DNA from: Sulfuricurvum sp.
Lineage (GTDB): Bacteria; Campylobacterota; Campylobacteria; Campylobacterales; Sulfurimonadaceae
Length of the DNA stretch: 64,000 nt
Assembly (NCBI GenBank): GCA_028718525.1
Contig: JAQULP010000014.1
Span: 1-64,000, forward strand
Reading direction: 5' to 3'
In this document: one piece after another, positions 14,258 through 23,626 of the stretch
How the letters are laid out: every line of letters begins with the position of its first letter
How positions within the stretch are numbered: the stretch's first letter is position 1
Notes under the pieces: model-generated
What the model saw: the letters and a program-made list of their open reading frames with translations, nothing else
Databases searched by the model: none
Told to the model about the DNA's origin: nothing
Translations under genes and position numbers: made by a program

Positions 14258-14268
14258 TATTTCCCTCT

Positions 14269-15606
14269 TTAAAAATCAAATATATCGTCTAAATCAACCG
14301 CATCACCGGCATGTTCTTCCATGGTTAGAATACTGCCGATCGTTTGGGTATTGCTGATTATGGTGTCATCCATATAATTGACACTCGGAGCACCTTCTTC
14401 AAAAATCAGCCGTATCCATCCCATTAAATCCCGACTGAATGCGGCACACAAAGGCCCCAATGCGGAAGATTTTTCAATAAATAGCTGAATATGCTCGCGG
14501 ATATCAATCGATAGCGTACTCAACGCACGCCCAATAGTATAGCTTTCCGAATAAATCGATGCAATCTTGCCGATTCGATCCAGATAAGCACCGATTTCAT
14601 CAACCTCATCGACTTGGATATCCCCGCTTCCGACTACCAATAAAAGCGAATTGAGTTTGGCGATATAGGCTTTAATATCCCCTAAGTCTTCCTCTTCCAT
14701 ATAAGCGTATACTTGGTTCTCCGTTTTGTCGGTTATTTCAAAGGCAACGGTAGAAGAGCCTTCTGAGAGTGCTTCCGGCATCGTCGATTTCACAACGTTT
14801 TCGTGATGCGTTTCATGGTTTGCAACGGTTTTATGAGATGTATTCTCAAGTTTCAACCGGATAGAAATTTTATCTTCATCGTACATATAATCTGTCAATA
14901 CAGGATTTTTTTGGAGGGTAAGCCGAATAAATTTGGGATCAAGCGCCGTGAGACCGGCAAGGGTAAAATAGGTATACTCCGGCGACTCTTCTACCCAGAT
15001 CTGTTGTTCAAGCTTAAATTTTAATCCAATCGATCCGATGGTGTACAAGGTACGGACCGCATCACTGAGAAGGGCACAAGCGTTTTGCGAATTCAAAAGA
15101 TAATATTCCCAAAACTCCGCCAAATCATTGTCATTTTCAATCCGAAACAAGAGCTTTCGGGAGAAAATGCTGCGGCTATAAAGGTTATAGGCCTCTTTAT
15201 TAAGCGATTTATTCCTGCGGGCTTCGCATAGGGAAAAATAGTTGGCCAATCGGGCGGTAAAGATATCAACATTAATCGGTTTGGCAATATAATCTTCCGC
15301 ACCCGCATGCAGGATCTGGCGTTGGCGTTCCGTATCGTCTACGGCGGAAACCGCAACAATAATGACTTTGCTATCTTCAGTCCGTATTCGGCGCGTCGCT
15401 TCGATCCCATCCATTTCCGGCATCATAATATCCATTAAAATCAAGTCATACGCTTCATGGGCTGCCTGACTAACAGCCTCTATCCCGTTAGTGGCTTCAT
15501 CAATTTTTAACTTGACGGATTTGTTTTCCTCTTCATAGGTTTCAAGTACTGCCCGCAGCAGCATCCGATTATTGGCATTATCGTCGACGATTAATATTTT
15601 TTTCAT
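14269..15606 (-). CDS. Response regulator with uncharacterised C-terminal domain
   Basis: N-terminal receiver (KKILIVDDNANNR...DLILMDIMMPEMDG...AVSA...YIAKPI); C-terminal region of about 300 aa with homology to the 30408-31379 product; acidic-aromatic tail VDLDDIFDF. Confidence 0.85.
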   Translation of the reverse strand: MKKILIVDDNANNRMLLRAVLETYEEENKSVKLKIDEATNGIEAVSQAAHEAYDLILMDIMMPEMDGIEATRRIRTEDSKVIIVAVSAVDDTERQRQILHAGAEDYIAKPINVDIFTARLANYFSLCEARRNKSLNKEAYNLYSRSIFSRKLLFRIENDNDLAEFWEYYLLNSQNACALLSDAVRTLYTIGSIGLKFKLEQQIWVEESPEYTYFTLAGLTALDPKFIRLTLQKNPVLTDYMYDEDKISIRLKLENTSHKTVANHETHHENVVKSTMPEALSEGSSTVAFEITDKTENQVYAYMEEEDLGDIKAYIAKLNSLLLVVGSGDIQVDEVDEIGAYLDRIGKIASIYSESYTIGRALSTLSIDIREHIQLFIEKSSALGPLCAAFSRDLMGWIRLIFEEGAPSVNYMDDTIISNTQTIGSILTMEEHAGDAVDLDDIFDF

Positions 15607-15619
15607 TGCCTATTCTCCA

Positions 15620-16363
15620 TTATCCTAGTCTTTCTAAGAGTTGTTGCGTAAAACGCCGATAATCTTCAAGCCCTTTAGAACGTCCCTCTCCCAGAACTAC
15701 CGGGGAAGCCGATTCAAATTGTTTCGCCAACCGAATATCAACACCGATCGGCAAAAAGAGTTTCTCTTCACCGAATTGCGTTTTCACTTTTTCAAGCGCA
15801 TCCCGATGTTCAGGGATATGGGGATTGTACATTACCGGTAAAATCCCGACTTCGGCAATATCCCGCCCAATTTGAAGAGCGTTTTGATAAATCGCCCTCA
15901 CCATTTGCCCTACCGCAACCGTCCCGAGATGATGTGGGACAAAAGGGATCACAACCGCATCGGCAACCTCAAGCGAATTTTTCAGCAATGCATCAAATGT
16001 CGGTGGGGTATCAATAATACAGTAATCAAAAAATCCTTCAATCATCTCACGGCGAAAGCGATTTTTCAAAACCCCGCGTAAATCCCCGTACTCATAAACG
16101 TCGAAAAATTCCTGTGCCGGAGCCAGTGTCAGCTGCTCATGCACGGTAGGGATAAACGTTTCACTCAATGTCTTTCCCAAAAAAATCGAGTGGACACCGT
16201 TATCCCTGGAGCCTTCAGCCCCCACCCCTATAGAAGCATGGGCCTGGGTATCAAAATCAATCAAGAGAACCGATCCGTATTTGGCCAATTCACAGGCGAG
16301 ATTCACCGCTGTCGTTGTTTTGGCCGATCCCCCCTTGCGATTACTGACTACGATCGTTTTCAC
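15620..16363 (-). CDS. ParA/MinD-family ATPase
   Basis: Deviant Walker A KTIVVSNRKGGSAKTTTAVNLA, Walker A' LLIDFDTQAHAS, IIDTPPTFD; likely GTG start at 16363 (ORF track starts at 16411). Confidence 0.9.
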   Translation of the reverse strand: MKTIVVSNRKGGSAKTTTAVNLACELAKYGSVLLIDFDTQAHASIGVGAEGSRDNGVHSIFLGKTLSETFIPTVHEQLTLAPAQEFFDVYEYGDLRGVLKNRFRREMIEGFFDYCIIDTPPTFDALLKNSLEVADAVVIPFVPHHLGTVAVGQMVRAIYQNALQIGRDIAEVGILPVMYNPHIPEHRDALEKVKTQFGEEKLFLPIGVDIRLAKQFESASPVVLGEGRSKGLEDYRRFTQQLLERLG

Positions 16364-16373
16364 AAAAGAGCTC

Positions 16374-17150
16374 TCATACGTTCTCCTCACCCGGGAAAAC
16401 AATAGAATCAAGGACGATAACCAATTTCTGATTCAATTCGACAATCCCTCGCGTGCGCAACTGCAAACTAAGCGTCTGGGTACGCTCATACTGTTTAATC
16501 TGCCCCTCTTCCAAAACGACAATATCGTCAATCGTATCGACTTTAATCCCAAACGGCTCATTGCCGTTTTGATAAATGAGCATTTTTTGCATTTGCGATG
16601 ATATCTCATCCGCTTTTTCCATCATCTCATTCAAACAGTGTGTCGTTTGGGTATATATGGCCCCAATTTCATCCTGAAGCATCAGCTGAGCCCGATTCGG
16701 GTCCGTACGATGAATTTCTAAAATCTTTTTTCCCGTTTCATGAAGAGCGGCATGAATAGGCATCAAACGACGCAATATCGCCAATACTTGCGGATCATGC
16801 GTCGTATAACTATCCAGCCACTTTCCCAAACGGCAGGCATGCGGATCGGTAGTCAGTCTAAACTGCCCCGTTGTAAAGACCGCCTCACTAAGAGTTTCCA
16901 CCCAAATTTCATGGTCCCTTTTCACCTGTTTAAAGATAGAAGCTATCTCCTCTTCGTGCGTGTTCAAATTCGCAATTTTACGGAAATTGACCACTTTGAT
17001 ACTGGCATTCTCGTAAACACTCATCCCCTCCACTTTAGGGTGTGCATTCGCCATAGGGGTTATTTTCGGTATCGGCAAGATCCTTATTACCGATTCTACA
17101 GGAACGGCATACGCGTTCGAACCTACCGTAAAGATAATGTAATCACGCAC
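16374..17150 (-). CDS. CheW-type adaptor with inserted CZB zinc-binding domain (copy 1)
   Basis: CheW N-half (DYIIFTVGSNAYAVPVESVIRILPIP), CZB motif HACRLGKWL with downstream PIHAALHETG, then CheW C-half (FGIKVDTIDDIVVLEEGQI); GTG at 17150 aligns with the start of the paralogue and overlaps the upstream stop. Confidence 0.85.
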   Translation of the reverse strand: MRDYIIFTVGSNAYAVPVESVIRILPIPKITPMANAHPKVEGMSVYENASIKVVNFRKIANLNTHEEEIASIFKQVKRDHEIWVETLSEAVFTTGQFRLTTDPHACRLGKWLDSYTTHDPQVLAILRRLMPIHAALHETGKKILEIHRTDPNRAQLMLQDEIGAIYTQTTHCLNEMMEKADEISSQMQKMLIYQNGNEPFGIKVDTIDDIVVLEEGQIKQYERTQTLSLQLRTRGIVELNQKLVIVLDSIVFPGEENV

Positions 17151-17412
17151 AAAAGTTCTCGTTTGTTTCAAATCCTTCACATACTTTTTGAAACGGTTTT
17201 ATTTCACTGGGGTATAAAAACTCCCCATCATACATTTTAACGTAAGATAAAATCATCTGTAAAATACCCAAGTGGATATCATCGCTCATACTCATATCAA
17301 AGAGTACCGATTCAGGTGCTTTAGCCTGCAAATAGTCACGAAGAGTTACAATATCATCTTCATACACTACCCCCGAAAATACGACCCTCTCATTTTGCAG
17401 TTCCATTCCCAT
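17143..17412 (-). CDS. Small STAS-like protein (89 aa)
   Basis: Alternating beta/alpha pattern (VVFSGVVYEDDIVTLRDYLQA...VLFDMSMSDDIHLGILQMILSY) between two CheW-CZB genes. Confidence 0.55.
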   Translation of the reverse strand: MGMELQNERVVFSGVVYEDDIVTLRDYLQAKAPESVLFDMSMSDDIHLGILQMILSYVKMYDGEFLYPSEIKPFQKVCEGFETNENFCA

Positions 17413-17413
17413 G

Positions 17414-18193
17414 TTACGCTACCTCCCGTATCGGCAAAGATACTGTTTTGATTACATTAACCAGCTTTTCGCCAATTTCGACCACTCCTTCAATTTCAAG
17501 AAATGATCCGATTTGGTTCAGGTCATCTACATGCTTAAGCGAAGCGAGATCAATTCTGGCCATATCCTCAATCGTGTCGACAATAATCGCAAAAAAGCTC
17601 TCTTCTTTACGATAAATCAACAATTTTTGCAGATGCGCGGCAATATCTCCGCTTAAATGGATCATTTTTTCGATCTGCCCCATGGTCACATGAAAAATTT
17701 GGCTAATATCGCGCTCAACGATATGAAGCGCTTTTTCCGGATCGGTTTGGCGCAGTTCCAAAGCTACTTTTCCGATCTCATGCAATTGCGCATGTATCGG
17801 ACGCAAGACTTTCAACACCGCCAAAACTTCCGAATCATGCGTACTGTAATTATCCAGCCATTTTCCGAGCCGACATGCATGGGGATCGGTTGTCAGGGTA
17901 AAAGGGCTCCCCTCTCGAAGCGCTTTTTTAAGGCTCTCAACCCAAAACTGATGATCAATCTTCACCTGTTCAAAAATACGGTTCAGCTCTTCTTGATACG
18001 GAGGAAGATCGGTCATTTTTCGAAAACTGACTACTTTTGTCACCCGTTTCTCATACGACATCATCCCTTCAATATAAGGATGGGCATTGGGAATCGTCGT
18101 CAATGAAGGGATTTGAATAATACGCTCAACCCATGCTACCTCGATAGCATAATAGTTGTTGGATACGGTAAAAACGATGTAATCATTGCTCAT
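17414..18193 (-). CDS. CheW-type adaptor with inserted CZB zinc-binding domain (copy 2)
   Basis: Paralogue of 16374-17150: DYIVFTVSNNYYAIEVAWVERIIQIPS..HACRLGKWLDNYSTHD..PIHAQLHEIG..FFAIIVDTIEDMARI. Confidence 0.88.
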   Translation of the reverse strand: MSNDYIVFTVSNNYYAIEVAWVERIIQIPSLTTIPNAHPYIEGMMSYEKRVTKVVSFRKMTDLPPYQEELNRIFEQVKIDHQFWVESLKKALREGSPFTLTTDPHACRLGKWLDNYSTHDSEVLAVLKVLRPIHAQLHEIGKVALELRQTDPEKALHIVERDISQIFHVTMGQIEKMIHLSGDIAAHLQKLLIYRKEESFFAIIVDTIEDMARIDLASLKHVDDLNQIGSFLEIEGVVEIGEKLVNVIKTVSLPIREVA

Positions 18194-20985
18194 CAGCTTG
18201 CCGCCTTATATTCAGATTTAAGCGCATGCGATATCTCCAACAGTCCCAACGGATCTATCGCCATAATAATCTGACCGTTCCCCAGCAAAGCGGTACCGCT
18301 GAAAATCGGATGATTTTCCATAATCCCCTCCAACGGTTTTTGAACAACGTCGAGCTGTCCGAGCAGTTCATTGACAACCACGGCCAAACGGTTCCCTTTA
18401 ATACTCAACACCACTACCGGAAGCGATTTGCCTTCCAACGATTCTCGATCAAGCATAGAACGGATAAAGAGAAGCGGTATCACCTCTCCCCGTATGTAAA
18501 TGAACGGTTCATTATGGAGATATTCAATCTTGGACGGCATAATTTTTACCGTTTCCGATACGCTGTCCATTGGGAATCCGTAGTGAACATTGCTCATCGA
18601 TACGTGAAGCAGCGAAGTCACCGCCAAAGATACCGGAATCGAAAGGGTGATCGTCGTCCCTTTGTTTGCGACAGTCTTGATGCGTATTGTACCGCCAAAA
18701 TTTTCTATCGATTTTTTGACAACGTCCATGCCTACGCCCCGTCCACTGTATTCGCTGATCGTTTCGGCCGTAGATAGCCCCGGAAGCATCACCATAGAGG
18801 CTTTCTCATCATCACTCATCGCATCGATTTGATCAAGGGTCAGAAGATTTTTTTCCAATACTTTCTGAACGACACGATCAATATTAATCCCGGCTCCGTC
18901 ATCTTTAATCTCGATGATAATCTTATCACTTTGCGCATACGCTTTTAAGGTAATAAGCCCTTCAGGATCTTTCCCTTTTTGCGCACGGATATCCGGGGAT
19001 TCGATCCCGTGATCCAGTGAGTTTCTCATAATATGAATCATCGGATCGGCCAACATCTCGATCATATTTTTATCGAGTTTGGTATCTCCCCCATCCATGG
19101 TAAGATTCACTTTTTTACCTAGATTTTTAGAAATATCCCGGACCAGTTTAGGATAACGGTCAAAAACATAGGAGATCGGTAACATCCGCATCGACATGAT
19201 CAAATCCTGCAACTGTTCGGCTAAGCGATTAATAAACGTATATTTCTCCATAATAGCACGGCGTATCCCCTCCGAGTTCATGGTTTGAACCCCATCGGCA
19301 AGGTACGGCAGAGAATTTTTTGCAACGAGCAATTCACCGACAATATTCATCAGATTGTCAATCGACTCCTGCTCAATCTTAACCGTTTTTCCTATAACGC
19401 TTTTTTTCGATCCGCTATTTTGGTTATCACTGTTTTTCGCTGCCGTTTCACTCGGTTCTTTCACGATTTCGCTAACCGGTTCAACGATACGGGGAGAAGA
19501 GATTGCTGCTGCCGTTTCCGGAACTGTTTCGTGAACACTGCTACTTAACGGAGCAGAATCGATTAAAAGTGTTTCAACCACTGGCTCCGATTCTTCAGGT
19601 ACAAGCATCAGTGGTTCTCTGCCCAAATAGCGCAAAATCCATGCTGTAATCTCCGCACGGCTAGCAAATGTTGTCGGCATCTCCGAGATAAAACTGCGAA
19701 TGTGATTTTGCAAAATTGCATTCACCCGTTCAACAACCGTCTCCTCCTCAACCACTTCCAATGCCATCAACTGCTGTTCCAGTAACGCTTTCATCTGTGC
19801 ATGAGCGGCATCATCCAATACTTTTTGCTCGATGGAGATATTTTCTTCTGCGGCGGACACCTCTTCAACCTTTGCAGCACTCGTTTCTGCCCTGACATCG
19901 GATGGGTCAAAAACAAATGATTCCCCTTTTGGAAGATGGCGGAAAAACGGTTCAAGTTTTGCGATATCCTCATCACCGATTAGATCCAAAAGATTTTGCA
20001 AACGTCGAAGCTGCATACTTTGCAGTGTCTCTTTACCGATTAGCTGGAGTGATTTGCCGACCTTGTCCGCAATGGCATCTTTATCGTGCAAAGCGATGGG
20101 GTTTAGAATTTCATGATAGAGTTCCTTGAGGATATCCAGTTCATGATGACGCTCTCCATCGCTAATCCTTAACAAGGTTGCTATATCCAGCGGGTATAAC
20201 AGCAATTCATCCATAAAATTGTACAAAGCATCGCTGATTTGATCATAGGTCGCATAAACAAATGCTGCCATCTGCATTTTCAAAAGCAATCCGTCGGGAT
20301 CTTCCGTTCCCGATAAAACGGCTACGGCACCGTCACGGCTGATGCATGAGTGGATACCGATCAGATTGTCCCCGAGTAGACTGAGAGCGTACAACGGATC
20401 GTTTCCATAAAGCATACACGATTCATCGACATCAAAAACGATCCCATACAGCTGCGGAACACGGCATATCTCTTCCGTGATCTCTCCCACCTCAAACGGA
20501 AGCGTTGCCTTCAGTGTTTTCAAAAAGTTCAGCGGTAGATTAACAATCCGATTGATATCTCCGATCAGGGAGAATGGGCAGCTCCACTCCTCAATACTGA
20601 TATGAGATTTCCCCATGAGGGCACTTAGCTCTTCGGCGATCTGTTCGATCCGTGTTTCATCCGGTTCGACGATATCGCCACTCTCTTCCGCTGCTTCAAT
20701 CAGGTTCATGACTTCATCAAATGCGTTATAAAGGGATTCAATCATCTCTTCACGAAATGCGAGTTTACCGGATCGGAGCATGTCCAGTAAATCTTCCGCA
20801 TGATGAGTAATTGTTTTAACCGCTTCAAATCCGACAATGCCCGATCCCCCCTTAAGGGTATGAGCAGCTCGGAAAACCGCATTAAGCAATTCCGGGTCAT
20901 CCCCTCCGATACTTTCAATATTTTGATCAATATAAGCAAGATTTTCTCTCGCTTCCAGTAAAAACTGTTCTAAAAGCGGGTTCAT
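18193..20985 (-). CDS. cheA: Chemotaxis histidine kinase CheA
   Basis: Hpt (FRAAHTLKGGSGIVGFEAV), dimerisation/HATPase (RNSLDHGIESPDIR, DDGAGINIDRV, GRGVGMDVVKKSIENFGG), C-terminal CheW domain. Confidence 0.95.
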   Translation of the reverse strand: MNPLLEQFLLEARENLAYIDQNIESIGGDDPELLNAVFRAAHTLKGGSGIVGFEAVKTITHHAEDLLDMLRSGKLAFREEMIESLYNAFDEVMNLIEAAEESGDIVEPDETRIEQIAEELSALMGKSHISIEEWSCPFSLIGDINRIVNLPLNFLKTLKATLPFEVGEITEEICRVPQLYGIVFDVDESCMLYGNDPLYALSLLGDNLIGIHSCISRDGAVAVLSGTEDPDGLLLKMQMAAFVYATYDQISDALYNFMDELLLYPLDIATLLRISDGERHHELDILKELYHEILNPIALHDKDAIADKVGKSLQLIGKETLQSMQLRRLQNLLDLIGDEDIAKLEPFFRHLPKGESFVFDPSDVRAETSAAKVEEVSAAEENISIEQKVLDDAAHAQMKALLEQQLMALEVVEEETVVERVNAILQNHIRSFISEMPTTFASRAEITAWILRYLGREPLMLVPEESEPVVETLLIDSAPLSSSVHETVPETAAAISSPRIVEPVSEIVKEPSETAAKNSDNQNSGSKKSVIGKTVKIEQESIDNLMNIVGELLVAKNSLPYLADGVQTMNSEGIRRAIMEKYTFINRLAEQLQDLIMSMRMLPISYVFDRYPKLVRDISKNLGKKVNLTMDGGDTKLDKNMIEMLADPMIHIMRNSLDHGIESPDIRAQKGKDPEGLITLKAYAQSDKIIIEIKDDGAGINIDRVVQKVLEKNLLTLDQIDAMSDDEKASMVMLPGLSTAETISEYSGRGVGMDVVKKSIENFGGTIRIKTVANKGTTITLSIPVSLAVTSLLHVSMSNVHYGFPMDSVSETVKIMPSKIEYLHNEPFIYIRGEVIPLLFIRSMLDRESLEGKSLPVVVLSIKGNRLAVVVNELLGQLDVVQKPLEGIMENHPIFSGTALLGNGQIIMAIDPLGLLEISHALKSEYKAAS

Positions 20986-21365
20986 ACATTACCTCCGGGA
21001 TACTCAGCTAAAAGGAGTTGTAAATACCCTTTGAGAGCGTCGGGTTTAATCGGTTTGGTCTCAAAAATATTAGCACCGACTCGGAACGCTTCTACCTTAT
21101 CGGTCCGTTCTTCCTGAGTGGTGATCATAATGATAGGAACATGGCGTCGGGAAGGCTGCTTACGTAATTCACTGACAAACGAATAGCCATCCATTATCGG
21201 CATATTGACATCCACCAAATAGAGGTCTACCGCATTGTCTAAACTTTTTTCAAGTGCTTCCATGCCGTTTTCAGCTTCCAGCACTTCAACTCCCATATCA
21301 CGTAAAATCGATCCGTGATAACTCCGTACTGTTTTTGAATCATCGACTACCATTACCGTTGCCAT
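20982..21365 (-). CDS. CheY-like response regulator
   Basis: Single receiver: VMVVDDSKTVRSY, LYLVDVNMPIMDGY, MITTQ, ETKPIKP. Confidence 0.92.
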   Translation of the reverse strand: MATVMVVDDSKTVRSYHGSILRDMGVEVLEAENGMEALEKSLDNAVDLYLVDVNMPIMDGYSFVSELRKQPSRRHVPIIMITTQEERTDKVEAFRVGANIFETKPIKPDALKGYLQLLLAEYPGGNV

Positions 21366-21376
21366 ATTGCCTGCTC

Positions 21377-21766
21377 CTAAAAAAACTCTATTCCGTCATC
21401 ATCATCATGATGAAGTTTTCCGCCGAATGCGGAACGTCTCTGCTCTGCCCGTTCTAATGTAGCATTAAGTTTCGCATGCATTTTATCGATATTTTCGATG
21501 ACACTTGCGTCATTACCCTCAACAACCTGAACAAAAGACCGCAAATGTTCCTGTACACTCTCTATCGCTTCAATCGTAGCGCTAAGTTGCTGCGCAATAA
21601 TATCCTGATACTGCATCGATTCCACTGTCTCATCATCCAACTGTAATCCGTTGCTCTGAATAAACCGTGCAATACGCATATGGGTTTCATTCGTTAATTC
21701 GATAGTCTCTTTTTCAACCGACTTAATATGCTCAAGCAATCCGTCGAGTGTAGTAAGAAATTGCAT
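21377..21766 (-). CDS. Short CheZ-like protein phosphatase (candidate)
   Basis: 129 aa helical protein; MQYQDIIAQQL resembles the CheZ active-site helix QDFQDLTGQVI; C-terminal acidic-aromatic tail DDDDGIEFF; located between two cheY genes. Confidence 0.65.
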   Translation of the reverse strand: MQFLTTLDGLLEHIKSVEKETIELTNETHMRIARFIQSNGLQLDDETVESMQYQDIIAQQLSATIEAIESVQEHLRSFVQVVEGNDASVIENIDKMHAKLNATLERAEQRRSAFGGKLHHDDDDGIEFF

Positions 21767-21775
21767 CCTGTCTCC

Positions 21776-22147
21776 CTACGCAAGCCGAAGGACCCTGGCA
21801 ATTGCCTGTTTCAACTGCGCAGGATTAAAAGGCTTAACAATCCATCCGGTCAAACCAAGCGCCTTCCCTTGTTGTTTCAGTTCATCCCGTGTTTCCGTTG
21901 TCAGCATCAATACCGGGGTTCGTGAAGTCGTTGAAAGCTTCCGCAACTCTTGTAAAAACTCAAATCCGTTCATAATCGGCATATTCATATCGGTAATAAT
22001 TAAATCAGGGGTGATCCCGGAGCGGATATCGGCAAGCGCATCCAATGCGCTTAAATACTGTTTTACCTCTATCGGCATCGAATCCGTTACCATTCGGGTT
22101 GAGGCTAAGGCTGTTTCACTATCGTCGACGAAAATAACTAAAGGCAT
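21776..22147 (-). CDS. CheY-like response regulator
   Basis: Single receiver: VIFVDDSETALAS, LIITDMNMPIMNGFEF, MLTTET, WIVKPFNP. Confidence 0.92.
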   Translation of the reverse strand: MPLVIFVDDSETALASTRMVTDSMPIEVKQYLSALDALADIRSGITPDLIITDMNMPIMNGFEFLQELRKLSTTSRTPVLMLTTETRDELKQQGKALGLTGWIVKPFNPAQLKQAIARVLRLA

Positions 22148-22156
22148 ATGGTTCTC

Positions 22157-22987
22157 CTATTTTTGATAAATTAAAGTGGAATCTATTTTTTTGGCTTTGA
22201 ACACGGAAGTAATCCGGCTCATGTATTCGGCATGTCCCAGTAAGACATACCCTTCGGGGTTGAGCATATCATAAAACGTCATTGCTACCTCTTTACGGCT
22301 TGCGTCATCAAAATAGATCAACATATTCCGCGAAAAGATTACATCGAATTTTCCAAGCTGACGCATTTGAGCCTTATCGAATACGTTCGCTACTTTGAAA
22401 TCGACCGTCCCGAGCAAATCACTCGATATATCAAACCCCAATGTACGGCTCTTAAACCATTTGGTAAGAATCGGTTTGGGTATCGCATGTACGGATCGTT
22501 CAGAAAATTTCCCCGCTTTGGCTTTTTCGATTACCGTCGAATCAATATCGATTCCGACGATTTCGATATCCCGTTCCTCAACGATTTTCCCCTCTTCCAA
22601 AATGTGCAAAACGATGGAATACGGTTCTTCACCCGTTGAACTCGGTGCGGATAAAATTCTTAACGGTAAATGCTTCGGGCGCTTCGCATGAAGTTCCGGA
22701 AGCAACCGCTCAACCAAAACCTCAAACTGCTCTTTTTCACGAAAGAAATAAGTCTCATTGACGGTAATGGCATTTACAAGTGCCTGAAATTCACTGCCGT
22801 CTTTGTCTTCAAAACGGAGGACATAAAAATATTTGCGAAACGAATCGACACCGATTTTGCTGGCACGTGCATCAATATACTTGGCCAGTTTTTCAAAATG
22901 TTTATCCGCTTCAAGAAAAATCCCGGTTTTACGGTATACATATTCGCCCATTTTTTGAAAATCGACGTCAGATAGAAGATAGACCAT
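22157..22987 (-). CDS. cheR: CheR-type MCP glutamate methyltransferase
   Basis: NETYFFREKEQFEVL, LRILSAPSSTGEEPYSI, DVIFSRNMLIYFD, GYVLLGHAE. Confidence 0.95.
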   Translation of the reverse strand: MVYLLSDVDFQKMGEYVYRKTGIFLEADKHFEKLAKYIDARASKIGVDSFRKYFYVLRFEDKDGSEFQALVNAITVNETYFFREKEQFEVLVERLLPELHAKRPKHLPLRILSAPSSTGEEPYSIVLHILEEGKIVEERDIEIVGIDIDSTVIEKAKAGKFSERSVHAIPKPILTKWFKSRTLGFDISSDLLGTVDFKVANVFDKAQMRQLGKFDVIFSRNMLIYFDDASRKEVAMTFYDMLNPEGYVLLGHAEYMSRITSVFKAKKIDSTLIYQK

Positions 22988-22990
22988 TCC

Positions 22991-23617
22991 CTACCCCCTG
23001 ATCGCCCGAATGGCATTATCGACGGCAAAAGCAACATACGGATCGTCAAATCTCCCTTTGATCGATTCGAGCAATGGAATATCCTGAGGTTCACCGATCT
23101 CCGCCATATAATCCACTGCCGTCATCGCCACGTTGACATCGTGCTCATTTTCAAGCAGTTCGACTAACATTTCCCGAGATTCGGGAAAATTTACATCGCC
23201 CAAAACGTTAATCGCAAATATCCTCAGATCACGGTCGTTCCCGATTAGAAATTTAACGATGTAATATTTAATGGCATCACCGTAACTTTGCAGAGTAGTT
23301 ATCCCTAAATTTCGGATATAGGCATTACGTACTTTGAGAAGTTCCATAACCGATTCGATCGGAGCCCGCTTTCGATCCATTTTTGACAGTTGAGATGCAA
23401 TATTGACGGCCATATCCTTATAGATAAAAGGGTTATCTACTAAAAGTCGGACCAGCATTTTCCCACCACCGTCAAACTCAGCCATCTGTTCAATCGCATA
23501 ACTTTGCTTATCAAACTCTCCGTCATTTGCTTTATAGTATTCGTATGCCTCTTCAAGCGCTGCAAATTCCGGTAATTCATCAACAACGGGAGCTGTATGT
23601 TTCTTCATTAATGCCAT
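22991..23617 (-). CDS. HEAT-repeat protein
   Basis: Repeated helical pairs with VRNAYIRNLGITTLQSYG, LRIFAINVLGDV, NVAMTAVDYMAEIGEP. Confidence 0.75.
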   Translation of the reverse strand: MALMKKHTAPVVDELPEFAALEEAYEYYKANDGEFDKQSYAIEQMAEFDGGGKMLVRLLVDNPFIYKDMAVNIASQLSKMDRKRAPIESVMELLKVRNAYIRNLGITTLQSYGDAIKYYIVKFLIGNDRDLRIFAINVLGDVNFPESREMLVELLENEHDVNVAMTAVDYMAEIGEPQDIPLLESIKGRFDDPYVAFAVDNAIRAIRG

Positions 23618-23626
23618 CTAATTCTC

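Noticed and set aside
14269-15606. Simple CheV or CheY-HK hybrid assignment
   Set aside because: No CheW or kinase motif found after the receiver; the C-terminal region instead resembles the unknown domain in 30408-31379.
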